From Gaiellasilicea sp963731615 (GTDB taxonomy: Bacteria; Actinomycetota; Thermoleophilia; Gaiellales; Gaiellaceae), in NCBI GenBank assembly GCA_963731615.1, contig CAVSWD010000006.1, positions 62,001 to 126,000 of the forward strand: a DNA stretch of 64,000 bases, written 5' to 3'. Below are positions 8,879-18,416 of this stretch, piece after piece. Below the pieces are notes generated by a model. It had not been told where the DNA came from, made no database searches, and was given only the letters and a program-made list of their open reading frames with translations. Position numbers and translations under genes: made by a program. Each line of letters begins with the position of its first letter. Positions within the stretch are counted from its first letter, which is position 1.

Positions 8879-9540
8879 CGGCGGAGCTGCTTCGTCGTGC
8901 CGATCGCGATCACCGGCGCATCGCCTGGCCGGAGCCAGCGCAGCACCGCGCGGAGCTCTTCCTTGGCGATGCTGACGCAGCCGATCGTCGGGCCGCTCGT
9001 CCGGGCGTGCAGGAAGATCCCGGAGCCCTTGCCGGGGACGACGGGGCGCGTGTTGTACTCGATCACGGCGAGGAAGGGATACGGCCGCGGCTGCTCCCAC
9101 ATCCCCTCGCTCGCGCCGCCGAAGGGCGGCTTCGTCCCGCAGGGGACGTGCTGGAACGAGTTGTAGGTCGGCGAGGCGGGATCCTCGTCCCACCAGTCGC
9201 CGCAGCGCAGCCGGCGGTAGCGGAAGCGGACACCCGGGTTCGCGTCGTTCCCGTACATCGTCGGGCCGATCCGAAAGGTTCCGGTCGGCGTCGTGCCGTC
9301 GCCCTCGCGCCGGGACGACGAGAGCCCGTTCTTTCCTAGCCGGGCGGAGTACGGCCCGGCCGCTGAGACCCAGCAGCCTCCGGCGCGCCGCCAGGTCCGC
9401 AGCGTCGCGTAGGTCGTCTTCGCGACCTTCGCCTCGACCGTGACCAGCTGCTGCGCCGCGTCGGGGGTCTCCAGCCCGTTCGCGAGATTCTGCGGGCAGG
9501 CGGCCGCGACTGCCGAGGTCAGGAGCGCCAGGGCAAGCAT
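8875..9540 (-). CDS. L,D-transpeptidase (YkuD family), exported
   Basis: 221 residues with a signal peptide (MLALALLTSAVAAAC). The YkuD catalytic motif is present: HARTSGPTIGCVSI at about residues 183-196, with the His and nucleophilic Cys. This family forms 3-3 peptidoglycan cross-links or anchors proteins to peptidoglycan, outside the membrane. Starts at ATG 9540, only 22 bp from the divergent M15 peptidase gene; the downstream methyltransferase overlaps its stop. Confidence 0.85.
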   Translation of the reverse strand: MLALALLTSAVAAACPQNLANGLETPDAAQQLVTVEAKVAKTTYATLRTWRRAGGCWVSAAGPYSARLGKNGLSSSRREGDGTTPTGTFRIGPTMYGNDANPGVRFRYRRLRCGDWWDEDPASPTYNSFQHVPCGTKPPFGGASEGMWEQPRPYPFLAVIEYNTRPVVPGKGSGIFLHARTSGPTIGCVSIAKEELRAVLRWLRPGDAPVIAIGTTKQLRR

Positions 9541-9562
9541 CGCTCCAGAGTACGCTGAAGCG

Positions 9563-10162
9563 ATGGCCGCCGTTCTGCTCGCCGCCGTTGCGCTTGGACT
9601 GGGTGGCCCAGCGTTCGAAGCCGAGATCGCGCCCGTGCGCTGGGACGAGCTGAGGCACTCCTATCGCGCGGGCTGCCCGGTCGGGCCGGCGCAGCTCCGG
9701 GCGGTCCACGTCTCGTACTGGTCGTTCGACGGACGACCGCGCGCAGGCACGATCGTCGTCGCTCGCCGTGTCGCTCCCGACGTCGTCACCGTGTTCCGCA
9801 AGCTCTGGAGCGCCCGCTTCCCGATCAGGCGGCTGCGGCCGGTCTCGGCGTACGGCGGCAGCGACGACGCCTCGATGGACGCCGACAACACCTCCGGCTT
9901 CAATTGTCGCTTCGTCGGCGGTACGAGCCGCTGGTCGATGCACGCCTACGGTGAGGCGATCGACGTCAACCCGGTCGAGAACCCGTACGCCCGCGGCTCG
10001 ACCGTCTCGCCGCCCGCCGGACGCGCGTACCTCGACCGCAGCCGCTACCGGCCGGGGATGGCCGTCGACGGCGGCGTGCTCGCGCGCGCGTTCGCGTCGG
10101 TCGGCTGGAAGTGGGGGGCGTCGTTCGGCGACTACCAGCACTTCTCGACCACGGGCCGATGA
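9563..10162 (+). CDS. M15-family peptidoglycan peptidase
   Basis: 199 residues. Zinc-peptidase M15 motifs are clear: SMHAYGEAIDVN (SxHxxGxAxD) at about residue 131 and the last His in a DYQHF segment near the C-terminus. The N-terminus (MAAVLLAAVALGLGG) is a short signal-like stretch. Probably a D-Ala-D-Ala or L-Ala-D-Glu peptidase acting on cell wall peptides. It is the third wall-related gene in this stretch. The stop overlaps the next ATG. Confidence 0.82.
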   Translation: MAAVLLAAVALGLGGPAFEAEIAPVRWDELRHSYRAGCPVGPAQLRAVHVSYWSFDGRPRAGTIVVARRVAPDVVTVFRKLWSARFPIRRLRPVSAYGGSDDASMDADNTSGFNCRFVGGTSRWSMHAYGEAIDVNPVENPYARGSTVSPPAGRAYLDRSRYRPGMAVDGGVLARAFASVGWKWGASFGDYQHFSTTGR

Positions 10163-10750
10163 GCGATCCGCTCCGCCCACTGTGGGACTTCGACGACCTC
10201 GACGCGACCGAGGCTCGGTTTCGCGCGCTGCGTGCGGAGGCGTTGACGCAGCTCGCGCGCGTGGAGGGGCTGCGCGGCCGCTTCGAGGAAGGCGACCGCT
10301 TGCTCGACGAGATCGCCGACGACGACCCGCGCGTGCGCATCCGCGTCGACCTCGAGCGCGGCCGCCTGCGCCGCTCGAGCGGTGACAAGCAGGCGGCGCT
10401 GCCGCTCTTCGAGTCGGCCTACGCGAGGGCGCTCGACGCGGGCGAGGACTGGCTCGCCGGCGATGCCGCGCACATGTGCGCGCTCGCTGCGCCCGACCGC
10501 GACGGCTTCGTCGCGTGGACGAGCCGCGGGATCGAGCTCGCCGAGTCGTCGAGATGCCGCGTCGTACTGGCTCGGGCCGCTGCTGAACAACCTCGGCTGG
10601 GAGCACTTCGACGCCGGCGAGCATGCGGAGGCGCTCGCGGTCTTCGAACGAGCGCTCGAAGTGCGGGAGCGCGACCCCGAGAACCCTGGCGCGACCGAGC
10701 TCGCCCGGGCTGCCGTCGAGGAGGCGCGCAAGGCGCTCGAGGAGCGCTAG
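10159..10750 (+). CDS. TPR-like helical protein (one frameshift)
   Basis: About 197 residues, largely helical. The C-terminal part LLNNLGWEHFDAGEHAEALAVFERALE fits a tetratricopeptide repeat; earlier helices (AALPLFESAYARALDAGE) look like further repeats. One extra base near 10551 shifts the frame between AESS and DAASYWLG. Coupled to the M15 gene by an ATGA overlap. Function unknown; probably a protein-interaction scaffold. Confidence 0.7.
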
Positions 10751-12007
10751 GACGAGCAGCTGCTCGAAGCGCTCGGCGTCGTCGAACGGGCCGATCACCG
10801 ACAGATACGGCCCGTCGGCGACGATCTCACGCGCGACGCGCTGGAGATCCTCGGCCGTGACCGCGTCGAGCGCGTCGAGCACAGCCTGCGGCTCGCTCGC
10901 CCGGCCCTCTAGCACCTCGCGCCGGAGGCCGAACATGATCGTCCCGTGCGGGCTCTCGAGCTGGAGCACGAACCGGCCCTTGGCGAAGTTGCGCGCCTTC
11001 TCGAGCTCCTCGGCCGGCACCGGCTTCTCGGCGAGTAGCTTGAACTGCTCCACGATCGTCGTCACCGCCTCGTCGATCCGGCTGATGTCGACGCCCGACT
11101 GGGCGTAGAGCGACCCCGCGTCGGTGTAGGAGTGGTTCGTCCCGAAGACGTAGTAGGCGAGGCCGCGGCGCTCTCGCACCTCGGTGAAGAGGCGCGACGA
11201 CATCCCGCCGCCGAGCACCGTGGCGAGCAGCTGCAGGACGTAGCGGTCGGGATCGGTGAGCGGCCGGCTACGGACGCCGAGCACGAGATGCGCCTGGTCG
11301 GACGTCTTCGTGTGCAGCTTGACCCGGCCGCCGCCGTTTGCTGAGGCGGGGTCGGGTGAGCCGGTCTCGCCTGCGGGGATGTCTCCCAGCAGCTGCTCGA
11401 GGCGCTCGGGCAGGCCGTCACCGATCTGGCCGCCGACGCCGACGACCATCCGGCTCGGCCGGTACCACCTCGCGGTGTAGTCCGTGAACGTCTCCCGGGT
11501 AGCGTTCCGAACGGTCTCCTTGCGCCCGATCACGTCCCAGCCGAGCGGCTGGTCGCCGTAGAGCAGCGACTCGTAGACGCCGCCGATGAAGTCGCGCGGC
11601 GTGTCGAAGTACATGTTCATCTCCTCGATGATCACGCCCTTCTCGCGCTCGATCTCGGCCTCGTCGAAGCTCGAGTTGCGGATCATGTCGACCAGGACGT
11701 CGAGCGCGACATCGCGTGTCTCGGCGGCGCAGCGGACGTAATAGCCGGTGTATTCCTTGCCCGTGAAGGCGTTGAACTCGCCGCCGATCGAGTCGATCTC
11801 GCCGGCGATGTCGCGAGCGGTCGGCCGGCGCTCGGTGCCCTTGAAGAACATGTGCTCGGCGAAGTGGGCGATCCCGTTCGTCTCGGCCGTCTCGTAGCGC
11901 GAGCCGGCGGCCAGCATGATGAAGCACGAGACCGACTTGGCATGCGGCATCGGCGCCGTCAGGACGCGCAGCCCGTTTGCGAGCTCGAACCGGTCGAACA
12001 CCGCCAT
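10747..12007 (-). CDS. M16-family zinc metallopeptidase (pitrilysin/insulinase type)
   Basis: About 419 residues. The inverted zinc motif HxxEH is in IAHFAEHMFFKGT (about residue 48) with the distal glutamate in EKGVIIEEM; the C-terminal half has the RRGLAYYVFG segment typical of the family. Related proteins include processing-peptidase-like enzymes of bacteria. The reading frame stays open far into antisense DNA because one extra base near 10751 hides the TAG at 10747-10749. The true stop then falls tail-to-tail with the TPR gene. Confidence 0.85.
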
Positions 12008-12030
12008 GCGGCCATGCTATAGAGGGCGCT

Positions 12031-12890
12031 GTGGCTGCCGAGAAGACGAGGACTGCGATCGCGGCACAGCGCGAGTGGCTGGCAGACGTACCGCGCGGGA
12101 AGCGGCTTCCTGAGGGCCGGGTCGTCGCCGTCGGCTGCGGAACCTCCTTCCACGCGGCGCAGACGACCGGCAACGGTGTCGACGCGCTCGAGTTCCTCCT
12201 CGACCCGCCCGAGGCCGACGTGCTCGTCCTCGTCAGTCACGAGGGCGCGACGAAGCTGACACTCGAGGCTGCGCAGTCGTTCGCGGGGCCGAAGTGGCTC
12301 GTCACGGGCAAGGCGGAGAGCCCGATCGGCGAGCTCTGCGACGAGGTCGTGATCGCGACACCCGCGCTCGAGGAGAGCTATTGCCACACGGCGTCCTACA
12401 CGTGCGCGGTCGCGACGCTCGCGGCCTTGCACGGCGAGGACGTCGACTGGCTGCCCGCAGCGGTCGCGGAGGCTCTGGCCGACGAGCGGCTGCCTGTCTC
12501 GGGGCATGACCGCTTTCTGTTCGCGGCGCCGGACGCGATTGGCCGACCGCGCAGGAGGCTGCGTTGAAGCTGCGCGAGGGGGTGTATCTCGCCGCCGAGG
12601 CCTACCGGCTCGAGGAGCTCCTGCACGGACATCTCGCCGCCGTCGACGAGAACGTCCGCTGCTTCGTGCTGGCTGGCGAGGGCCGCGCGATCCCGCGTGC
12701 GGACGACGCCGTCGCCGCCTTGAGCGAGCTCGGCTGCGACGTCACCCTCGTGCCCACGCGCCACCCGGTCGTCGACATCGTGCCGTTCCAGCTGCTGACG
12801 ATCGACCTCGCGGCCGCGCGGGGTACCGATCCGGATCTGATCCGCTGGGACGACCCGCGCTGGCAGCGCGCTCGAGACGCCTACAGCTGA
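12031..12890 (+). CDS. SIS-domain sugar isomerase, GlmS-like without glutaminase (one frameshift)
   Basis: About 286 residues. Two SIS folds: VGCGTSFHAAQT (phosphosugar loop) and VLVSHEGATKLT in the first; REGVYLAAEAYRLEELLHGH in the second resembles the GlmS isomerase region. The N-terminal glutaminase domain of GlmS is absent, so it may be an AgaS/FrlB-type isomerase or deglycase. A base is missing in the GG at 12525-12526; restoring it gives FAGAGRDWPTAQEAALKL. GTG start at 12031, 23 bp from the divergent M16 gene. Confidence 0.78.
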
Positions 12891-12926
12891 CTCAACTTCC
12901 CGGCTGCTGAGCCGATACAAGGCGGG

Positions 12927-14937
12927 ATGAAGTCACTGCGGCTCGTGCTTCTGATCATCGCGATCGCGCTCGTGCCGCTCGGGCTCGGCGTCATGGTCCT
13001 GAAGCAGAGCGAACAGGCGCAGCTCGAGCAGGATGCTGCCCTCGAGAGCGAGGCGAGCGCCGCCGCCGCACGGCTGCGCGACAGCATCGCCGAGACGCGC
13101 GCGACCGTGCTGATCACGTCCCACAACCCTGCCTTCCGGGACTTCTACCGCGCCGGCGGCGAGCGGTACGCGAAGATCGTCGCCGGCGGCCGCACGCTGG
13201 ACCGTGTCAACGGCGCGCTGCTCTATCTCTCCCGCCTCTACCCCGAGAGCATCGTGCAGGCGTCGTTCATCGACGGCAGCGGCGCCGAGAACGCCCGCGT
13301 CGTCCGCGGCAGCCGCGAGGCGCCGCACGTCCTCGCCGACGACGTCTCCGGCGATGCCTTCTTTCGGCCGGCACTGGCATTCGCCACCGGCCAGGTGCAT
13401 CAATCGAGGCCGCACATCTCGCGTCACGCGGGTGAATGGGTGGTCTCCTACTCGACGCACGTGCCGCGGCGGTACGGCGCCGCGCTCGTGCACGTCGAAC
13501 AGCGGGTCGAGAGCCTCCGCAGTGCCCTCGGCGTCACGGAGAGCCGCTTCGAAATCGCCGTCGTCGACGCCCACACGGGCGCCGTCGTTCTCAACAGCCG
13601 CTCACCGCAGCAAACCGGCTCCAAGCTCGGATTGCCCGAGGACGAGCGCTTTCGCCCGCTCGCCGGCGCCCCAGCAGGCGGCGTTCGCAACCTCGGCGAC
13701 CTTCGTGCCGTCTACCGGCGGCTCGGCTCTGCGACGGGCTCCGAGAACGAGTGGATCGTCGTCGCGTCCGCTCCCCGCGTCCGCGCGGCGGGCCTGGTCG
13801 GCTTCAACTCGCTTCCGATCGCGCTCGCGCTGCTCGGTGTCGTCCTCGTCGGTGCCGCGATGGCCCGGCGCTGGGTACGCACGAGCAAGGACGCGCTCTC
13901 GGATCCACTCACGGGTCTCGGCAACCGCCGGAAGCTGATCGCAGACCTGTCCCGCGAGCTGCCGCTTGCGACCCCGGCGAAGCCGCTGGCCGTCCTCCTC
14001 TGCGATCTCGACGGCTTCAAGCTCTACAACGACACCTTCGGTCATCCCGCCGGCGACGCGCTTCTCGCCCGGCTCGGCCGGCACGCTCGAACAGGCCGTC
14101 GGGCTCCCCGGCGCCGCCTACCGGGTAGGCGGAGACGAGTTCTGCGTCGTCGCCCCGGTCGGGCAGGAAGGTGTCAGGCCGCTCGCCGCCATGACGGTGC
14201 AAGCGCTCTCCGAGCGGGGCGAAGGCTTCGACGTCGGCTGCTCGTACGGGGCGGCCGTCGCCGCCGGGGACGTGAAGGCGGTCGATGCGGTGCTGCGCAC
14301 CGCGGACCAGATGCTCTACGCGAACAAGTCGAGCGGTCGGCGTTCAGCCGGTCGCCAGGCGGCCGACGCGCTCCTGCAGGCCCTGCACGAGCGCCAGCCC
14401 GAGCTCTGCGATCACCTCCACGACGTCGGCGACCTCGTGACGGGCGTCGGTGCCCGGCTCGGCCTCTCGATCGAGGAGCTCGACCTCCTCCGCCAGGCGG
14501 GCGAGCTGCACGACGTCGGCAAGGTCGCAATTCCGGACTCGATCCTCTCCAAGCCCGGCCCGCTCGACCCCGAGGAGTGGACGTTCGTTCGTCAGCACCC
14601 GCTCGTCGGGGAACGAATCCTCTCGGCCGCACCGGCACTCGCTCAGGCCGGGAAGCTCGTGCGAGCGAGTCACGAGCGCTTCGACGGCACCGGCTACCCC
14701 GAGGGGACGGCCGGCGACGAGATCCCGCTCGGTGCACGGATCATCGCCGTCTGCGACGCGTACGACGCGATGATCGGCCCGCGGCCGTATCGACTCGGCA
14801 TGAGCCACGAGGGCGCGATCGCGGAGCTGCAGGCGTGTGCCGGGACGCAGTTCGACCCGGATGTGGTGGCGGTCTTCTGCTCGCTCCAGGCCGAGCAGCT
14901 CGCCGCGAGCGTGCCTCAGCGATCCGCGAGCCGGTAG
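12927..14937 (+). CDS. Membrane sensor with GGDEF and HD-GYP domains (one frameshift)
   Basis: About 669 residues. TM helix at residues 4-24, an extracytoplasmic Cache-like sensor (to ~290), second TM (LPIALALLGVVLVGAAM), GGDEF domain (SDPLTGLGNRRKL; YRVGGDEFCVV intact) and HD-GYP domain (ELHDVGKVAIPDSIL; HERFDGTGYPEG). So it could both make and degrade cyclic di-GMP. One extra C at 14078-14079 splits the GGDEF domain between the two frames. The signalling partner is unknown. Confidence 0.85.
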
Positions 14938-15227
14938 ACGAACCGGAGCGCCTGCCAGCGCTCGTCGATCGAGCAGCTCTTGTTGTCGACGAGGCCGACG
15001 GCCAGCCCGAGCTCCTGCACCACGTCGAATGAGAGGTCGGTCTCGAGCTTCGCAGCCCGCTTCGGCCAGGCAATCCAGAGCCCGTCCGCCGGAGCGAGCG
15101 TCGCTTTCAGCGCAGCGAAGCGTCGCTCGAGCTCGGCCCGGCTCGTCGTGAAGAACACGACCACCTCGGCGCCCGGCTTGGCGCCGAGCTTCTGCGAGAG
15201 CGGGGTGGCCGAGTAGTCAGCGCTCAT
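14916..15227 (-). CDS. DUF3052 family protein
   Basis: 103 residues, MSADYSATPLSQKLG at the start and IDERWQALRFVYRL at the end, as in actinobacterial DUF3052 proteins (function unknown, small soluble). The WIAWPKRAAKLETDLS segment is the most conserved part. Start chosen at ATG 15227 inside the end of pheA (11-bp overlap). Its own 3' end overlaps the convergent GGDEF/HD-GYP gene by 22 bp. Confidence 0.75.
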   Translation of the reverse strand: MSADYSATPLSQKLGAKPGAEVVVFFTTSRAELERRFAALKATLAPADGLWIAWPKRAAKLETDLSFDVVQELGLAVGLVDNKSCSIDERWQALRFVYRLADR

Positions 15228-16035
15228 CGGCCGGGTAGGAGCCGAAGACGGTGAAGCGCTGCGACTGCGCGCGCACCTCGGCAAGCGTGTCGCGCACGAC
15301 CGGGTCGAGCGGGTGGCCGGTGAGGACGGCGTCGAAGCGGTAGCGCCACGGCGTCTGAGGAATCGGGCGCGAGGTCAGCTGGACGAGGTCCAGCTCGTGC
15401 CGCGCGAACGGCTCGATCGCGCGGTGAAGCGCGCCTGGTCGGTGGTCGGTCTGGAACGAGAAGGCGATCCGCCAGTTCGAGGACTCCGTCAACTGCGTCC
15501 GGTTCGAGACCGCGACGAAGCGTGTGTACGCCTCGGGATGGTCGCCGACGTCCGCGGCGAGGACGGTGAGGCCGTGGAGCGACGCCGCACGCTCGCTGGC
15601 GATCGCGACCTCGGCGGGGTCGGCGTCGAGTGCCACCTGAGCCGCAGCGTCGGCGGTCGTCCCTGCCGCGATCGCGGTTGCGCCCGGCAGCGAGGCCAGC
15701 AACCGCCGGCACTGGTCGAGGGCGACCGGATGCGAGCGGACGATCCGGATCTCGGCCAGTGGCACGGCGGCGACGCCGACGAGGAAGTGCCGGATCGGGA
15801 TGATCGTCTGCGCGTTGATCGAGAGCGCCGAGTCGACGAGCAGATCGTGCGTCTCGGTCACGGGGCCGGCGACGGAGCTCTCGATCGGGAGCACGCCCGC
15901 CTCGACGCCGCCCGAGGCAACCGCCTCGACGACGTCGCTGAACGACGGCACCGCATCGGTCTCCGCCTCGGGGAAGAGCTGCGCGCACGCGGCCGCACTG
16001 TGAGCACCTTCCCGGCCGGGGTAGGCGACTTTCAC
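15217..16035 (-). CDS. pheA: Prephenate dehydratase
   Basis: 272 residues. Converts prephenate to phenylpyruvate in phenylalanine synthesis. N-terminal catalytic domain starts VAYPGREGAHS; the catalytic threonine motif is AYTRFVAVS near residue 180; the ACT regulatory domain follows (DHRPGALHRAIEPFA, then LTSRPIP), so phenylalanine feedback inhibition is expected. GTG start at 16035; overlaps the epimerase stop by four bases, so the M20-epimerase-pheA-DUF3052 genes form one transcript. Confidence 0.92.
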   Translation of the reverse strand: MKVAYPGREGAHSAAACAQLFPEAETDAVPSFSDVVEAVASGGVEAGVLPIESSVAGPVTETHDLLVDSALSINAQTIIPIRHFLVGVAAVPLAEIRIVRSHPVALDQCRRLLASLPGATAIAAGTTADAAAQVALDADPAEVAIASERAASLHGLTVLAADVGDHPEAYTRFVAVSNRTQLTESSNWRIAFSFQTDHRPGALHRAIEPFARHELDLVQLTSRPIPQTPWRYRFDAVLTGHPLDPVVRDTLAEVRAQSQRFTVFGSYPADER

Positions 16036-16961
16036 CGGTCTCGCCACGCCCTCAGCAGCTCGGCCTCCCGTTCTGGGCTCAACCCGACTCCGTCGACTGC
16101 GGGCGCGTCCGCGGCGCCGCTGATCGTCTCGGCGAGCGGCCGGAAGCGGTGCCCGGCTGCGAGCGCACGGCGGACGTCGACCTCGACGACGCCGTCCGCG
16201 ATCCAGAGCGGCAGCTCCATCCACTCGCCGACCTCGTGCTCCTGCAGGAACTCGTCCGTGACCCAGGTCACGTTCGCCCCCTCCAGCAGCTCTTCGAACG
16301 GCACGCCTTCGTTCGTCGCGTTGAACGTGCCGGTCAGCTCCTGCTCGACGGCTGCCACGATCCACTCGGCGAGGTCGCGCACGTCGACGAACTGCGCTCG
16401 CCGCTCCGGCGGTCCCGGCGCGAGAACCTCGCCGCCCCGCTCGAGCCTCCGCGCCCAGTAGGTGAAGCGGCCCGTCGGGTCGTTGGGCCCGACGATCAGG
16501 CCGGGCCGGACGATCAGGCTGCGATCGCCGAAGACCTGCGCGACCTCTGCTTCGCAGAGCGCTTTCAGCGCACCGTAGTTCGACCCATCGGCCGCGAGCT
16601 CGTCTTCCGATGCCCCGTCCAGCTGAGCGACGGGATCCGACTCGGTCCGAACCTCGTCGAAGTCGGGGTACACCGAGATGCTCGAGATGAAGACATAGCG
16701 TCCCGAGTCGCGTAGCAACGCTGCGGATTGGCGCACCACGCGAGGGACGTAGCCGGACGGGTCGATGACCGCATCCCATGTGCGCCCCGCCAGCGCCGAC
16801 AGGTCGTCCGTGCGGTCGCCGCGGAGCTTCTCCGCGTCGGGAAAGAGCTCGGCGTTCGTCTCACCGCGGTTGAAAAGCGTCAGGTCGTGCCCGCGCGCGA
16901 GTGCGGCTTCGGCCACCGCCCGGCCGAGGAACCTCGTCCCTCCGAGCACGAGCAGCTTCAG
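16032..16961 (-). CDS. NAD-dependent epimerase/dehydratase (extended SDR)
   Basis: 309 residues. The Rossmann start KLLVLGGTRFLGRAV (GGTxFLG), a VFISSISVYPD active-site serine region and NYGALKALCE (YxxxK) fit extended SDRs of the type that act on nucleotide sugars or isoflavone-like substrates; substrate unknown. The family normally begins MKLLVLGG; here that Met is CTG 16961-16959, overlapping the M20 stop as CTGA with AGAGG five bases upstream. A GTG four codons later would cut into the first beta strand. Confidence 0.82.
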   Translation of the reverse strand: MKLLVLGGTRFLGRAVAEAALARGHDLTLFNRGETNAELFPDAEKLRGDRTDDLSALAGRTWDAVIDPSGYVPRVVRQSAALLRDSGRYVFISSISVYPDFDEVRTESDPVAQLDGASEDELAADGSNYGALKALCEAEVAQVFGDRSLIVRPGLIVGPNDPTGRFTYWARRLERGGEVLAPGPPERRAQFVDVRDLAEWIVAAVEQELTGTFNATNEGVPFEELLEGANVTWVTDEFLQEHEVGEWMELPLWIADGVVEVDVRRALAAGHRFRPLAETISGAADAPAVDGVGLSPEREAELLRAWRDR

Positions 16962-18256
16962 TGGAACCTCTGGATCGCGCGCCAGACGGCCTCAGCGCCG
17001 AACTCGACCGCGTCGACGGGGATGCGCTCGTCGGCCGCGTGGATCAAGCGTGCGAACTCGAAATCGTCGGGCAGGCGCATCGGCAGGAAGCCGTAGGTCT
17101 GGACGCCGGCACGCGAGAAGAAGCGTCCATCCGTGACGCCGATCTGCAGCAGCGGCACCGGGATCCCCTCCGGGTCGAGCTCGCGGATGACGTCGGCGAG
17201 CATCTCGAAGAGCCCGAGATCGGGAGCGGCCGGGCCTGGATCGTGACGGACGAGCTCGATCTCGACGTCGTCACCGACCAGCTCGTGCAGCTCCGCGATC
17301 AGCTGCTCGGGCGAGAAGCCGGGCAGGGCGCGGCCGTCGAGCTCGAGCTCGATCTCGCTCGGAACGACGTTGATCTTGGTGCCGCCGCGGATGATCGTCG
17401 CGTTGACGGTGTTGCGCAGCATCGGCTCGATCGACGACGCACGCTCGCCCAGCAGCTGCAGCGCCTCGTCGGTCTGCTCCGGCTGCAGCAGCGACCGGAT
17501 CACGTTCGCCTGCTCCTCGGGGAGCTCGGCAGCGACCCGTTCGACGAACTCCTCCACCACGGGCGTCACGTGCACCGGCAGCCGCTTCCCGTCCAGATCC
17601 TGCAGCAGCTTCCCGAGCCGGGCAACGGTGCCGCCGCGCTGCACCATCGCGCCGTGCCCACCCGGCCCCCGGACCGTCGCCTTCAGCCAGCAGATCTGCT
17701 TCTCGGCCACCTGGATCGGATAGAAGCGCTTGCCCGCGATCGGCAGCGTGAAGCCGCCGAACTCGCCCAGCGCGTACCGCACTCCCTCGAACAGCTCCGG
17801 ATGCTCCTCGACGAGAAAGCGTGCGCCGAGGTCGCCGCCGTTCTCCTCGTCGGCGAGGACGACGAGGACGAGGTCGCCCGGCAGCTCGACCCGCTCGCGT
17901 TTCGCGCGCAGGAACGCAGACACGAGCATGGCGACGCCTGCCTTCATGTCGAGCGCCCCGCGCCCCCAGACGTAGCCGTCCTCGATCCGTCCCTCGAAGG
18001 GTGGGTGCGTCCAGTCCTGGCCGATGGTGGTGACGACATCGACGTGGCCCTGAAGGAGCAGCGGCTGCGCGCCGCCCCCGCTGATGCGGCTGACGAGGTT
18101 CGGCCGGCCAGGCTCCTGCTCGAGGATCCGAGACTCGATCCCCTCCTCCTCGAGCAATCCCTGCACGAAGACGATGCACTCATGCTCGTCGCCGGGCGGG
18201 TTCGTCGTGTCGAACCGGATCAGCTGCTGCAGCAGCTCCGTTGCGCTCAGCCTCAC
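16958..18256 (-). CDS. M20-family zinc peptidase/deacylase
   Basis: 432 residues from GTG 18256. Di-zinc ligands in order: LLLQGHVDVV (His), WGRGALDMKAG (bridging Asp), LADEENGG (Glu-Glu catalytic pair), and a final His in IHAADERIP near the C-terminus. The dimerisation domain lies between. Relatives act on dipeptides, acylornithine or succinyl-diaminopimelate; the substrate here is not determined. First gene of a tightly overlapping set ending in DUF3052. Confidence 0.85.
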   Translation of the reverse strand: MRLSATELLQQLIRFDTTNPPGDEHECIVFVQGLLEEEGIESRILEQEPGRPNLVSRISGGGAQPLLLQGHVDVVTTIGQDWTHPPFEGRIEDGYVWGRGALDMKAGVAMLVSAFLRAKRERVELPGDLVLVVLADEENGGDLGARFLVEEHPELFEGVRYALGEFGGFTLPIAGKRFYPIQVAEKQICWLKATVRGPGGHGAMVQRGGTVARLGKLLQDLDGKRLPVHVTPVVEEFVERVAAELPEEQANVIRSLLQPEQTDEALQLLGERASSIEPMLRNTVNATIIRGGTKINVVPSEIELELDGRALPGFSPEQLIAELHELVGDDVEIELVRHDPGPAAPDLGLFEMLADVIRELDPEGIPVPLLQIGVTDGRFFSRAGVQTYGFLPMRLPDDFEFARLIHAADERIPVDAVEFGAEAVWRAIQRFH

Positions 18257-18327
18257 GTCCCTGGCCGCCTTTCGCTCCCGCCCGGCCCAATAGTCAAAGA
18301 CAGTCGGGCTCCGCGGAAGGCCGATTC

Positions 18328-18398
18328 GCCGCTCGCGCCGCTGCAGCCGACGGCCCGTACTTTCGTACTGTTCCGCCGGCCTACGCAGCGCGAGCGGC
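18328..18398. repeat. 71-nt dispersed palindromic repeat, copy A
   Basis: Outer arms GCCGCTCGCG (18328-18337) and CGCGAGCGGC (18389-18398) are exact complements; an inner GTAC-TTTC-GTAC core sits at 18357-18368. A copy about 88% identical over ~68 nt is at 47630-47700. Between two same-strand genes, non-coding. Probably a REP-like intergenic element; no transposase is nearby. Confidence 0.65.
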
Positions 18399-18416
18399 GC
18401 CCCAGGAACGTGAGGG

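Noticed and set aside
8375..12007. A 1210-codon open frame on the minus strand
   Set aside because: It joins the M16 protease, antisense of the TPR and M15 genes, and the methyltransferase. High GC and one indel removed the stops; only the two ends are coding.
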